DNA of 64,000 bases from positions 1 to 64,000 of the forward strand of contig NZ_CBXX010000001.1 in NCBI RefSeq assembly GCF_000577615.1. The letters run 5' to 3'. The notes under the pieces were generated by a model, which saw nothing but the letters and a program-made list of their open reading frames with translations, made no database searches and had not been told where the DNA came from. Source of the DNA: Herbaspirillum sp. RV1423. Lineage in GTDB: Bacteria; Pseudomonadota; Gammaproteobacteria; Burkholderiales; Burkholderiaceae_D. Below, piece after piece: positions 1 through 8,201 of this stretch. Both the position numbers and the translations under genes were made by a program. How positions within the stretch are numbered: the stretch's first letter is position 1; each line of letters begins with the position of its first letter.

Positions 1-345
1 CCGCCAGTCTAAACCAATCGCCGTTCGCCGGTTGGCACATCGGCGGGCGGAATGAGAAAAAGTTTCCCCACAGACATCACAATCGCCGCCAAACGGTAAT
101 GCCGTTCAGTCAAGCCTGTTTTCCTATAGCAGTCGCCCCAGCGAACGCTGGGGCCCAGCGTCGTGAAGACGGTCGATACGACGCAGGGTCCTGACTTTCG
201 TCAGGACGACAGTCATAGAAGAGGAAGCTTAACTGGACGACATTACCGCCAAACGGGACTTGTTTGTTTGCCTCCTCTCCGCCAAAACCCTCGCGACTGC
301 TAAAATGACCCTCTTTTCTTCCTTACCCACCCACAAGCACTGCCA
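1..345. other. Intergenic region upstream of metG
   Basis: No credible coding region is seen. The stretch holds a pair of hairpin-forming repeats (about 136-207) and two short copies of a CCGCCAAACGG motif (near 87 and 247). The last 100 bases are AT-richer and presumably carry the metG promoter, but no convincing -35/-10 pair could be assigned. Confidence 0.6.
136..207. repeat. REP-like paired hairpins
   Basis: Two palindromes sit close together: CCCCAGC/GCTGGGG around GAAC at 136-153, and GTCCTGA/TCAGGAC around CTTTCG at 188-207. Between them lies a GTCGT...ACGAC half-palindrome. This layout looks like a dispersed extragenic repeat of the kind common between genes in this family of bacteria. 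Only one copy is in the window, so the dispersed nature is inferred. Confidence 0.5.
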
Positions 346-2409
346 ATGAGCACTTCATCGCCACGCCAACTTTTCGTTACCACCGCCCTGCCCTACGCCA
401 ACGGCGCGTTCCACATCGGCCACATCATGGAATACATCCAGGCCGACATCTGGGTCCGGTTCCAACGAATGCAGGGCCATGAAGTCCATTTCGTCGGCGC
501 CGACGACGCCCACGGCGCGCCGATCATGATCGCGGCCGAAAAAGCCGGCGTGACGCCGCAGCAGTTCGTCGCCAACATCGCGGCCGGGCGCAAGCAATAC
601 CTGGACGGCTTCCACATCGCCTTCGACAACTGGAGTTCGACCGACAGTCCTGAGAACCATCAACTGTCGCAGGACATCTATCGCGCGCTGCGCGACGACG
701 CCAAGCTGATCACGACCAAGACCATCGACCAGTTCTTCGATCCGGTCAAGAACATGTTCCTGCCGGACCGCTACATCAAGGGCGAATGTCCCAAGTGCGG
801 CACCAAGGACCAGTACGGCGACTCCTGCGAGAACTGCAGCGCCGTGTATGCGCCGACCGACCTGAAAAATCCGTACTCGACGCTGTCGGGAGCGACACCG
901 GTCATGAAGTCCTCGGAACACTTCTTCTTCAAGCTGTCCGACCCGAAGTGCGTGGCCTTCCTGCGCGAATGGGCGCTCGACAACAATCGCCTGCAGCCGG
1001 AAGTGGCCAACAAGTGCCGTGAATGGCTGGATGGAGAAAGCGGCCTGGGCGACTGGGACATCAGCCGCGACGCGCCCTATTTCGGCATCGAAATCCCGGA
1101 CGCACCGGGCAAGTACTTCTACGTCTGGCTGGACGCGCCGATCGGCTACCTGGCGTCGCTGAAGAATTATTTTCAAAAAACCGGCCGCGACTTCGACGCC
1201 TTCATGGCCGACGACAAGACCGAGCAGTACCACTTCATCGGCAAGGACATCACCTATTTCCACACGCTGTTCTGGCCCGCCATGCTCAAGTTCGCCGGCC
1301 GCAAGGTGCCGACTAACGTGTTCGCGCACGGCTTCATCACCGTCAGCGGCGAAAAGATGTCCAAGTCGCGCGGCACCGGCATCTCGCCGCTGCGCTACCT
1401 CGACATCGGCATGAACCCGGAATGGCTGCGCTATTACATCGCCGCCAAGCTCAACGCCAAGGTCGAAGACGTCGACTTCAACCCGGACGATTTCGTCGCG
1501 CGCGTCAATGCCGACCTGATCGGCAAATACGTCAACATCGCCAGCCGCGCAGCAGGCTTCATCGCCAAGCGTTTCGATGGCAAACTGTCGACCGCGTGGG
1601 CCACCGCCGACGACGCCTTCCTGGCGAAGCTGCGCGGTATCGCGCCGGAAATCCAGGCGCTCTATGAACAGCGCGAATACGGCAAAGCCCTGCGCGCCGT
1701 AATGGAGCAAGCCGACGTTGTCAACGCCTACGTCGACGCCAACAAGCCGTGGGAACTGGCCAAGGACACCGGCAAGGACGCGCAGTTGCATGAAGTCTGC
1801 AGCCGCCTGCTGGAAGCCTTCCGCATCCTGACCGTGTACCTGAAACCGGTGCTGCCGCAACTGGCGGCACAAGTCGAAGGCTTTCTCAACATCGCGCCGT
1901 TCACCTGGGCAGATGTGCAGACCGCGCTGCCCGACGGCCACACGATCAATGCCTACGCCCATCTGATGCAGCGCGTGGATCCGAAGATGCTCGACGCACT
2001 GTTCGACGCGCCCGAGCCGGCTGCCGCCCCCGCGGAAACCGCCGACGCCGGCATCGAAGAACTGGCGCCCGAAATCAGCATCGACGATTTCGCCAAGATC
2101 GACCTGCGCATCGCCAAGATCGTCAATTGCGAAGCCGTCGAAGGCTCGACCAAACTGCTGCGCCTGACGCTGGACGCGGGCGAAGGCAAGACCCGCAACG
2201 TGTTCTCCGGCATCGCTTCGGCCTACAAGCCGGAAGACCTGATCGGCAAGCTGACTGTGATGGTCGCCAACCTGGCGCCGCGCAAGATGAAATTCGGTAT
2301 TTCCGAAGGCATGGTGCTGGCGGCTTCGGCCAAGGATGAAAAGGCCAAGCCGGGCATCTATGTGCTCAATCCGTCGCCGGGCGCCGAGCCGGGCATGCGC
2401 GTTCGTTGA
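346..2409 (+). CDS. metG: Methionyl-tRNA synthetase
   Basis: This cytosolic enzyme charges tRNA-Met with methionine using ATP, for initiation and elongation. The 687-residue product shows the class I signatures HIGH (residues 23-26) and KMSKS (about 337-341). A four-cysteine zinc knuckle (C148, C151, C161, C164) lies in the connective domain. A C-terminal EMAP/Trbp111-like tRNA-binding domain covers about 585-687, giving the long dimeric MetG form. The CsaA-like gene at 36183 encodes a free-standing relative of this last domain. The ATG at 346 gives a standard N-terminus. The gene begins a short rightward run with the acetyltransferase 22 bases downstream. Confidence 0.98.
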   Translation: MSTSSPRQLFVTTALPYANGAFHIGHIMEYIQADIWVRFQRMQGHEVHFVGADDAHGAPIMIAAEKAGVTPQQFVANIAAGRKQYLDGFHIAFDNWSSTDSPENHQLSQDIYRALRDDAKLITTKTIDQFFDPVKNMFLPDRYIKGECPKCGTKDQYGDSCENCSAVYAPTDLKNPYSTLSGATPVMKSSEHFFFKLSDPKCVAFLREWALDNNRLQPEVANKCREWLDGESGLGDWDISRDAPYFGIEIPDAPGKYFYVWLDAPIGYLASLKNYFQKTGRDFDAFMADDKTEQYHFIGKDITYFHTLFWPAMLKFAGRKVPTNVFAHGFITVSGEKMSKSRGTGISPLRYLDIGMNPEWLRYYIAAKLNAKVEDVDFNPDDFVARVNADLIGKYVNIASRAAGFIAKRFDGKLSTAWATADDAFLAKLRGIAPEIQALYEQREYGKALRAVMEQADVVNAYVDANKPWELAKDTGKDAQLHEVCSRLLEAFRILTVYLKPVLPQLAAQVEGFLNIAPFTWADVQTALPDGHTINAYAHLMQRVDPKMLDALFDAPEPAAAPAETADAGIEELAPEISIDDFAKIDLRIAKIVNCEAVEGSTKLLRLTLDAGEGKTRNVFSGIASAYKPEDLIGKLTVMVANLAPRKMKFGISEGMVLAASAKDEKAKPGIYVLNPSPGAEPGMRVR

Positions 2410-2431
2410 TATCTTCCAGTCCCGACTTGCC

Positions 2432-2920
2432 ATGGCAGACATCGAATTGCTGATCCGCGAAGCCACCGTCGACGACGCGGAACTGATCGCCGAACTGACA
2501 CGCAGCAGTTGGGCCAACAAAGTTGCGCCCAGTTCAAGCGGCCATCGCGAAGAACCCAAGCGCGTGGCGGAAGATTTGCAGCGCGGCGGCGGCTTTGTGC
2601 TGCTGCGCGGCGACGTGCCGGCCGGATCGGTGCGCTGGCTACCGCTCGACACCGAACTCGACGTCTGGGAAATCCTGCGCATGGGCATCTTGCCGATCTA
2701 TCGCGGCGAACGCCTGTCGCAGCACCTCATGGAAGCCCTGATCCACCGTGCGCTGGCGGCTGACATCGGGGAACTACGGCTGGCGGTGCGCACCGACCAG
2801 GCGCAATTGGTCGACGTCTATGCCGCATTCGGTTTCGAGATCGCGCCGGAACTCGAATATGCCCGCGCCAATCCGCTGGAACCCGCCCCCATCGTCATGC
2901 GCCGCTGGCTGCGCACCTGA
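2432..2920 (+). CDS. GNAT family N-acetyltransferase
   Basis: Predicted 162-residue acetyl-CoA-dependent N-acyltransferase of unknown substrate. The N-terminal LLIREATVDDAELIAELTR is typical of the first GNAT strand and helix. The central ILRMGILPIYRGERLSQHLM corresponds to the acetyl-CoA pyrophosphate-binding motif A. The downstream LRLAVRTDQAQLVDVYAAFGFE is motif B. The ATG at 2432 is chosen because the reading frame upstream of it only overlaps metG. It follows metG by 22 bases and may be co-transcribed with it. A strong terminator follows at 2934. Confidence 0.85.
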   Translation: MADIELLIREATVDDAELIAELTRSSWANKVAPSSSGHREEPKRVAEDLQRGGGFVLLRGDVPAGSVRWLPLDTELDVWEILRMGILPIYRGERLSQHLMEALIHRALAADIGELRLAVRTDQAQLVDVYAAFGFEIAPELEYARANPLEPAPIVMRRWLRT

Positions 2921-2933
2921 TTTCGCCTCCGCC

Positions 2934-2976
2934 AAAGCCGCTGTACGCCCTGCAATACCGGCGTACAGCGGCTTTT
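2934..2976 (+). terminator. Rho-independent terminator after the GNAT gene
   Basis: A 16-bp perfect stem (2934-2949 pairing with 2960-2975) closes a 10-base loop and runs into a T5 tract. It sits 14 bases after the acetyltransferase stop codon and separates that transcript from the next regulator gene. Confidence 0.9.
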
Positions 2977-3072
2977 TCATGCTCTCCTGTTATCACCAGC
3001 TCATCACAACCCTAATAAGCTGTTGCTTTGCGACATCGCGTCATTGCTTGATTTGTCGAATAAATTCGATTA

Positions 3073-3110
3073 TTGTACAAACGTTCAAAACAACTGATCA
3101 TTTGTTCAAA
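3073..3110. promoter_or_regulatory. Candidate operator upstream of the SorC-type regulator
   Basis: Just upstream of the regulator start is an AT-rich stretch with GTTCAAA repeated at 3083-3089 and 3104-3110. The copies are 21 bases apart, about two helical turns. An AACAA/TTGTT inverted repeat (3089-3093, 3102-3106) overlaps them. Position and symmetry suggest autoregulation, but the binding protein is inferred. Confidence 0.4.
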
Positions 3111-3118
3111 CCCTGAAA

Positions 3119-4138
3119 ATGGCTACCGGAGATCGTCAGGAAGTTGCCTATTCCGCCGTGCGCGTCGCGCGTCTGTACTATTTTCAGAACATGACGACGG
3201 CCGCCATCGCGGAAGAAATGGGCACATCGCGCGCCACCGTCTCGCGCCTGCTGTCGTATGCGATGGAAAACGGACTGGTGGAAATCCGCGTCCATGATCC
3301 GCAGGAGCTGTCCGGCAATCTCGAAGCCGCGATCACCAGGCACTACCCGCTGCGTTCGATTCAGGTGGTGCCGGTGCCGGCCGCCGCCGGCGAACGCGAA
3401 AGCCTGCAACGCGTGGCCGCACACACCGCCGCCTATCTGAATACGCTGGTGCAACCCGCCACCATCATCGGACTGGCCTGGGGCAACACCGTTGCCGCCA
3501 TCGCCGACAACCTGAGTACAAAGACCGTGCATGACGTCGACGTGGTCCAGCTCAACGGCTCGGGCGCCGGCGCCGATATCGTCAACACCTTCGGCGAATC
3601 GCTGGTGTCGCGCTTCGCGCAAAATTATGGCGGCAAGGCGCACAGCTTCCCCGTGCCGGCGTTCTTCGATTATGCCGACACCCGCACCGCGCTCTGGCGC
3701 GAACGCAGCATCAAGGCCATCCGCAGCTTGCAGGCCGACGCCTCGATCCTGCTGTTCAGTATCGGTGCGGCCGAAACCGGCAGTCATATCCACACCGGCG
3801 GCTACCTCGACCAGCAAGACCGGCAAGACATCCGCGACGACGGTGTGATCGGCGACATCGCCACCGTCTTCTTCCGTGCCGATGGCAGTTGGCGCAACGT
3901 GGCGTTGAATGCGCGCAGCAGCGGCCCCGATCTGGACCGGTTCCGGCATGCCGCGCATTCGATCTGCGTGGTGTCGGGCAAAGGCAAGATTCCCGGCCTG
4001 CGCGCGGCGCTGCTGGGTGGCTTCATCAACGAACTGGTGATCGACGAACCGAGCGCCAGACTGCTGGTGCAGGAACTGGAAAAGAACGATGCGCCTGCGC
4101 GCGCGGAAGCGACAACCGATTCAATCGACAACGAGTAA
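3119..4138 (+). CDS. SorC-family (sugar-binding domain) transcriptional regulator
   Basis: A 339-residue DNA-binding regulator. An N-terminal helix-turn-helix at about residues 25-58 (MTTAAIAEEMGTSRATVSRL) is followed by a long SorC-type effector domain expected to bind a phosphorylated sugar or polyol. In that domain GLAWGNTVAAIADNL and SGAGADIVNTFGESLVSRF match the phosphosugar-binding core. The stop is 4 bases before the glpD start, so it probably controls the operon and is expressed with it. glpD is more commonly controlled by DeoR-type GlpR. A SorC-type partner may mean another polyol phosphate is the inducer. Confidence 0.85.
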   Translation: MATGDRQEVAYSAVRVARLYYFQNMTTAAIAEEMGTSRATVSRLLSYAMENGLVEIRVHDPQELSGNLEAAITRHYPLRSIQVVPVPAAAGERESLQRVAAHTAAYLNTLVQPATIIGLAWGNTVAAIADNLSTKTVHDVDVVQLNGSGAGADIVNTFGESLVSRFAQNYGGKAHSFPVPAFFDYADTRTALWRERSIKAIRSLQADASILLFSIGAAETGSHIHTGGYLDQQDRQDIRDDGVIGDIATVFFRADGSWRNVALNARSSGPDLDRFRHAAHSICVVSGKGKIPGLRAALLGGFINELVIDEPSARLLVQELEKNDAPARAEATTDSIDNE

Positions 4139-4142
4139 AGCA

Positions 4143-5699
4143 ATGAGCACCGCGACCCATCCTGAAATTTACGATCTGCTGATCATCGGCGGCGGCATCA
4201 ACGGCGCCGGCGTGGCGCGCGACGCGGCCGGACGCGGCCTCAAAGTGGCCTTGTGCGAACAGAACGACTTCGCCGGCGCCACCTCGTCGGCCAGCACCAA
4301 ACTGATCCACGGCGGCCTGCGTTATCTTGAATACTACGAATTCCGCCTGGTCGCCGAAGCGCTGGCCGAACGCGAACACCTGCTCAACATCGCGCCGCAT
4401 ATCGCCTGGCCGCTGCGCTTTGTCATGCCGCACGTCAAAGGTCTGCGCCCGCGCTGGATGATCCGCCTCGGCTTGTGGCTGTACGACCATATCGGCGGCC
4501 GCATCACCCTGCCGCATTCGCAAGGCATCGCGCTCGACCGCATGGGCGCGCCCAGCGGCTTGCGCGCCGACATTACGCGCGGCTTCGCCTATTCCGACGC
4601 CTGGGTCGACGATGCCCGGCTGGTGATCCTGAACCTGCTGAGCGCACAGGAACACGGCGCCGACATCCACGCCCGCACCCGCCTGCTCAACGCCAGACGC
4701 AGCGACGGCACATGGCAATGCGAACTGGAAAACACCGTCACCGGCGCGCGCCGCAACGTCTCGGCGCGCGCGCTCGTCAACGCCGCCGGCCCGTGGGTGG
4801 CGAAGATGGACCAGATGCTCAACCCGGCCGACCAGGGCGGCAAGCACGCCGCCGTCAAGCTGGTGCGCGGCAGCCACATCATCGTGCCGCGCCTGTTCGC
4901 CGGCGAGCATGCCTACATCCTGCAAAACGACGACAAGCGCATCGTCTTCATGATTCCTTACGAGGACAAGTTCACATTGATCGGCACCACCGACGTGCCG
5001 CAGGAAAGCATGGACAACGGCGCCAGCATCAGCGTGGAGGAAGAAGCCTACCTGTTGCGCGCCGTGAACAACTACCTCGCCCGGCCGATCGACCATGCCG
5101 ATATCGTCTGGCGCTACGCCGGCGTGCGTCCGCTGTTCGACGATGAAGCCGACAATCCTTCGGCCGTCACGCGCGACTACACGCTGGTCCTGCAAGATGC
5201 GGACAACATTCCGTGCGTATCGATCTACGGCGGCAAGATCACCACCTATCGCCGCCTGGCCGAATCGGTGCTGGAAAAACTGGCGCCGTGGACCAAGACG
5301 CGCCGCGGTCCCTGGAGCAAGGAAGAATCCCTGCCCGGCGGCAAGTTCAAGCGCGCCGACCGTGCTCAGGAACTGGACTATCTGAAAAAGAAATACGCCC
5401 GGCTCGACGCGCATTTCCTCACGCGCCTGTTCGGCCGCCACGGCCGCCTCGCCCACGTGATCCTGAAGGAAGCGCAAACGCCGGCCGAACTGGGCCGCGA
5501 CTTCGGCGGCGGACTGGTGCAGCGCGAAGTTGAATACCTGATCATGCACGAATGGGCTTCCCAACCGGAAGACATCCTGTGGCGCCGCACCAAGTGCGGC
5601 TTGCACATGAGCGAACAGCAGCGCGCCGAATTCACCGCATGGTTCCATGCCCGCAACGCTGCAAAACTGAAGACAGAGTTCAAGGCAGAACTGGAATGA
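4143..5699 (+). CDS. glpD: FAD-dependent glycerol-3-phosphate dehydrogenase (GlpD family)
   Basis: Membrane-associated flavoenzyme of 518 residues, expected to oxidise glycerol-3-phosphate to dihydroxyacetone phosphate and pass electrons to quinone. The N-terminal dinucleotide-binding motif LLIIGGGINGAGVARDAAGR and the family signature KLIHGGLRYLEYYEF are both clear. The C-terminal helical domain is complete. The start at 4143 was chosen because it follows the regulator stop by 4 bases; a longer frame begins inside the regulator. The stop overlaps the next start (ATGA). Related enzymes act on erythritol phosphate, and no kinase gene is present here to fix the substrate. Confidence 0.92.
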   Translation: MSTATHPEIYDLLIIGGGINGAGVARDAAGRGLKVALCEQNDFAGATSSASTKLIHGGLRYLEYYEFRLVAEALAEREHLLNIAPHIAWPLRFVMPHVKGLRPRWMIRLGLWLYDHIGGRITLPHSQGIALDRMGAPSGLRADITRGFAYSDAWVDDARLVILNLLSAQEHGADIHARTRLLNARRSDGTWQCELENTVTGARRNVSARALVNAAGPWVAKMDQMLNPADQGGKHAAVKLVRGSHIIVPRLFAGEHAYILQNDDKRIVFMIPYEDKFTLIGTTDVPQESMDNGASISVEEEAYLLRAVNNYLARPIDHADIVWRYAGVRPLFDDEADNPSAVTRDYTLVLQDADNIPCVSIYGGKITTYRRLAESVLEKLAPWTKTRRGPWSKEESLPGGKFKRADRAQELDYLKKKYARLDAHFLTRLFGRHGRLAHVILKEAQTPAELGRDFGGGLVQREVEYLIMHEWASQPEDILWRRTKCGLHMSEQQRAEFTAWFHARNAAKLKTEFKAELE

Positions 5700-6484
5700 A
5701 ACCGCTGAAAGAGCTGCCGCGCGGGCAAGCAGAGACCGTCTTTACCGATATCGACGATACGCTCACCACCGCCGGCAAGCTCAGCGCACAAGCTTACGAA
5801 GCGCTGGAATCCTTGCAACGCAGCGGCCTGCGCGTCATCCCGGTCACCGGACGTCCGGCCGGCTGGTGCGACCATATCGCCCGCATGTGGCCGGTTGACG
5901 GCATCATCGGCGAAAACGGCGCGCTCTACATGTGGCATGACGCAGCCACTGGCAAACTGCGCACGCGCCACCTGTTCAATGAAGAGATGCGGCGCAATAA
6001 CGTCGCGCGCCTTGCCGCCGTCCGGGAAAAAATCCTGCGCGAGGTGCCCGGCTGCGCTCTCGCCTCGGATCAATTCTGCCGCCAATATGACTTGGCCATC
6101 GATTTCTGCGAAGATGTGCCTCTTCTGGAACTTGATGTAATCGATTACATTGTGAGGATCATGGAAAATGCAGGCATGTCCGCTAAAATCAGCTCGATTC
6201 ACGTCAACGGCTGGTTCGGCGACTACGACAAACTCAGCATGGCGCGCCTGATGATGCAGGAGCGTTACGGCGTCGACATCGACGATGCCGACGCGCGCGG
6301 CCGTTGTGTATTTGTCGGCGACTCGCCCAACGACGCGCCGATGTTCGCTTACTTTCCGTTGTCGGTAGGTGTAGCCAACGTGCTCGACTTCACCGGCCGT
6401 CTGCCGCATCCGCCGCGTTTCATCACGCAGCAGTCGTGCGGCGCCGGCTTCGCCGAGCTGACCCGACATCTGCTGGCGCCATGA
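5696..6484 (+). CDS. HAD-superfamily (type IIB-like) phosphatase
   Basis: Predicted soluble 262-residue phosphohydrolase. Motif I is VFTDIDDTLT (nucleophile D18, acid/base D20). VIPVTGRP supplies the motif II threonine, and GDSPNDAPMF is motif IV. The inserted cap between them resembles sugar-phosphate and mannosyl-3-phosphoglycerate phosphatases. Its start overlaps the glpD stop and its own stop overlaps the transporter start, both as ATGA. Tight translational coupling is therefore expected. The context points to dephosphorylation of a polyol- or sugar-phosphate metabolite, but the substrate is unknown. Confidence 0.85.
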   Translation: MKPLKELPRGQAETVFTDIDDTLTTAGKLSAQAYEALESLQRSGLRVIPVTGRPAGWCDHIARMWPVDGIIGENGALYMWHDAATGKLRTRHLFNEEMRRNNVARLAAVREKILREVPGCALASDQFCRQYDLAIDFCEDVPLLELDVIDYIVRIMENAGMSAKISSIHVNGWFGDYDKLSMARLMMQERYGVDIDDADARGRCVFVGDSPNDAPMFAYFPLSVGVANVLDFTGRLPHPPRFITQQSCGAGFAELTRHLLAP

Positions 6485-8181
6485 CCACTTTACTCAACCT
6501 GCTCTCCGCGCTGGCCCTGCTGGTATGGGGTACGCATATCGTGCGCACCGACGTGCTGCGCGTGTATGGCGCGCAATTGCGCCGTATCCTGAGCACCAGC
6601 ATCAAGCGCCGCGGCCTGGCCTTCCTGGCCGGCGTCGGCGTGACCAGCCTGGTCCAGAGCAGCAACGCCACCGCCGTGATCGTCTGCTCGTTCGTCGCGC
6701 AAGGCCTGGTCGGGCTGACGCCGGCGCTGACCATCATGCTCGGCGCCGATGTCGGCACGGCGCTGATGACGGGCGTACTGAGCTTCGACTTGTCGTGGAT
6801 TTCGCCGCTGCTGATCTTTGGCGGCGTGGTGGTCTACCTGTCGCGCCGCCACACCTCGGTCGGTCGGCTTGCGCGCGCCGCGATCGGCCTCGGCCTGATC
6901 CTGCTGGCGCTGCAAATGATTACCGCCGCCACCCAGCCGATGATGCAGGGCGCGGGCATCAAGGTGCTGTTTTCCACGCTGACCGGCGACGTCATCCTCG
7001 ATGCGCTGATCGGCGCGGTGTTCGCGATGCTGACCTATTCCAGCCTGGCTGCCGTGCTGCTGGCCGCGACGCTGGCGACGTCCGGCATCATTTCGCTGAA
7101 GGTGGCGCTGTGCCTGGTGATCGGCGCCAATCTCGGCAGCGGCATCCTGGCGTTGCTGACGGCGGCCAGCCAGAACGTCGCGGGCCGTCGCGTGGCGCTC
7201 GGCAGCATGCTGTTCCGCCTGTCCGGCGCGATCGTGGTGCTGCCTTTCATCAATTACCTGGAGCTGTGGATCGCCCTGCTGACCAGGGACCTGCGCTTCG
7301 GCGTGGTGGCCTTCCATGTGCTGTACAACACCGTGCGCTGCGGTTTGCTGCTGCCGCTGGTGGAGCCGATGTCGCGCCTGTGCACGCGCCTGCTGCCGGA
7401 ATCGGACAAAGACGACGATGCCGCCATCGCCGCCCGCCACCTCGATCCGGCCGCCATCGACACGCCGTCGCTGGCGCTGGCCAACGCGTCGCGCGAAGTG
7501 CTGCGCATCGGCGACCTGATCGAAAAAATGCTGCTCGGCCTGTTGCCGGTGATCCGCGACAACGACCAGTTGCGCGCCCAGCAGATCCGCAAGCTCGACG
7601 ACGACGTCGACAAGCTGTACACCGCGCTGAAGATGTACCTGGCGCGCGTCTCGCGCGAAGAACTCAACGAAAAGGAAGTGCGCCGCTGGACCGATATCGT
7701 CACGCTGACCATCAACCTGGAACAGGCCGGCGACATCATCGAGCGTATCGTCAAAGGCGTCGAAAGCAAGAAGATCGCGCCGCAGCGCAGCTTCTCCGAC
7801 GCTGGCATGACCGAGGTCTGCGAAATGCATGCGCGCCTGGTGGCCAGCCTGCAACTCGGCCTGTCGGTATTCCTCGACGGCGACCTCAAGAGCGCGCAGA
7901 AACTGCTGGCGGAGAAGGAAGCCTTCCGCGATCTCGAGCGCGCCTATTCCAAGACCCACCTGACGCGCCTGGCCGGCGAAACCCGGCAAAGCATCGAGAC
8001 CAGCTCGCTGCATCTGGATCTGATCAGCGACATGCGCCGCATGCATTCGCTATTCTGCTCGACCGCCTATTCGGTGCTTGACGACGCCGGCATGCTGCGC
8101 CGGAGTCGCATGGACACCGGTGAAGATCCGGTCGTACAACAGGAGCGCCAAGAGTTCGGCGACTATTCGCACCCGCCTTGA
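6481..8181 (+). CDS. Na/Pi-cotransporter family protein with PhoU-like domain
   Basis: Inner-membrane protein of 566 residues. The first half has about eight to nine hydrophobic segments with the family motif GVTSLVQSSNATAVIVCSF. A degenerate second copy (LTYSSLAAVLLAATLATSG) lacks the QSS triad. The last ~190 residues are a soluble helical PhoU-like domain. E. coli YjbB, of the same architecture, is known to export phosphate. That would suit a gene coupled to a phosphatase, since Pi released from the substrate could be vented. The ATG at 6481 overlaps the phosphatase stop. Confidence 0.88.
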   Translation: MTTLLNLLSALALLVWGTHIVRTDVLRVYGAQLRRILSTSIKRRGLAFLAGVGVTSLVQSSNATAVIVCSFVAQGLVGLTPALTIMLGADVGTALMTGVLSFDLSWISPLLIFGGVVVYLSRRHTSVGRLARAAIGLGLILLALQMITAATQPMMQGAGIKVLFSTLTGDVILDALIGAVFAMLTYSSLAAVLLAATLATSGIISLKVALCLVIGANLGSGILALLTAASQNVAGRRVALGSMLFRLSGAIVVLPFINYLELWIALLTRDLRFGVVAFHVLYNTVRCGLLLPLVEPMSRLCTRLLPESDKDDDAAIAARHLDPAAIDTPSLALANASREVLRIGDLIEKMLLGLLPVIRDNDQLRAQQIRKLDDDVDKLYTALKMYLARVSREELNEKEVRRWTDIVTLTINLEQAGDIIERIVKGVESKKIAPQRSFSDAGMTEVCEMHARLVASLQLGLSVFLDGDLKSAQKLLAEKEAFRDLERAYSKTHLTRLAGETRQSIETSSLHLDLISDMRRMHSLFCSTAYSVLDDAGMLRRSRMDTGEDPVVQQERQEFGDYSHPP

Positions 8182-8201
8182 TCCGTTTCCAAATCATCTC
8201 A

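Noticed and set aside
355..2688. 777-codon open frame on the minus strand across metG
   Set aside because: Antisense shadow caused by high GC third positions; metG on the plus strand has complete class I synthetase motifs.
4026..5648. 540-codon open frame on the minus strand across glpD
   Set aside because: Shadow of the dehydrogenase gene; composition is Ala/Val/Arg/His-rich with no family pattern.
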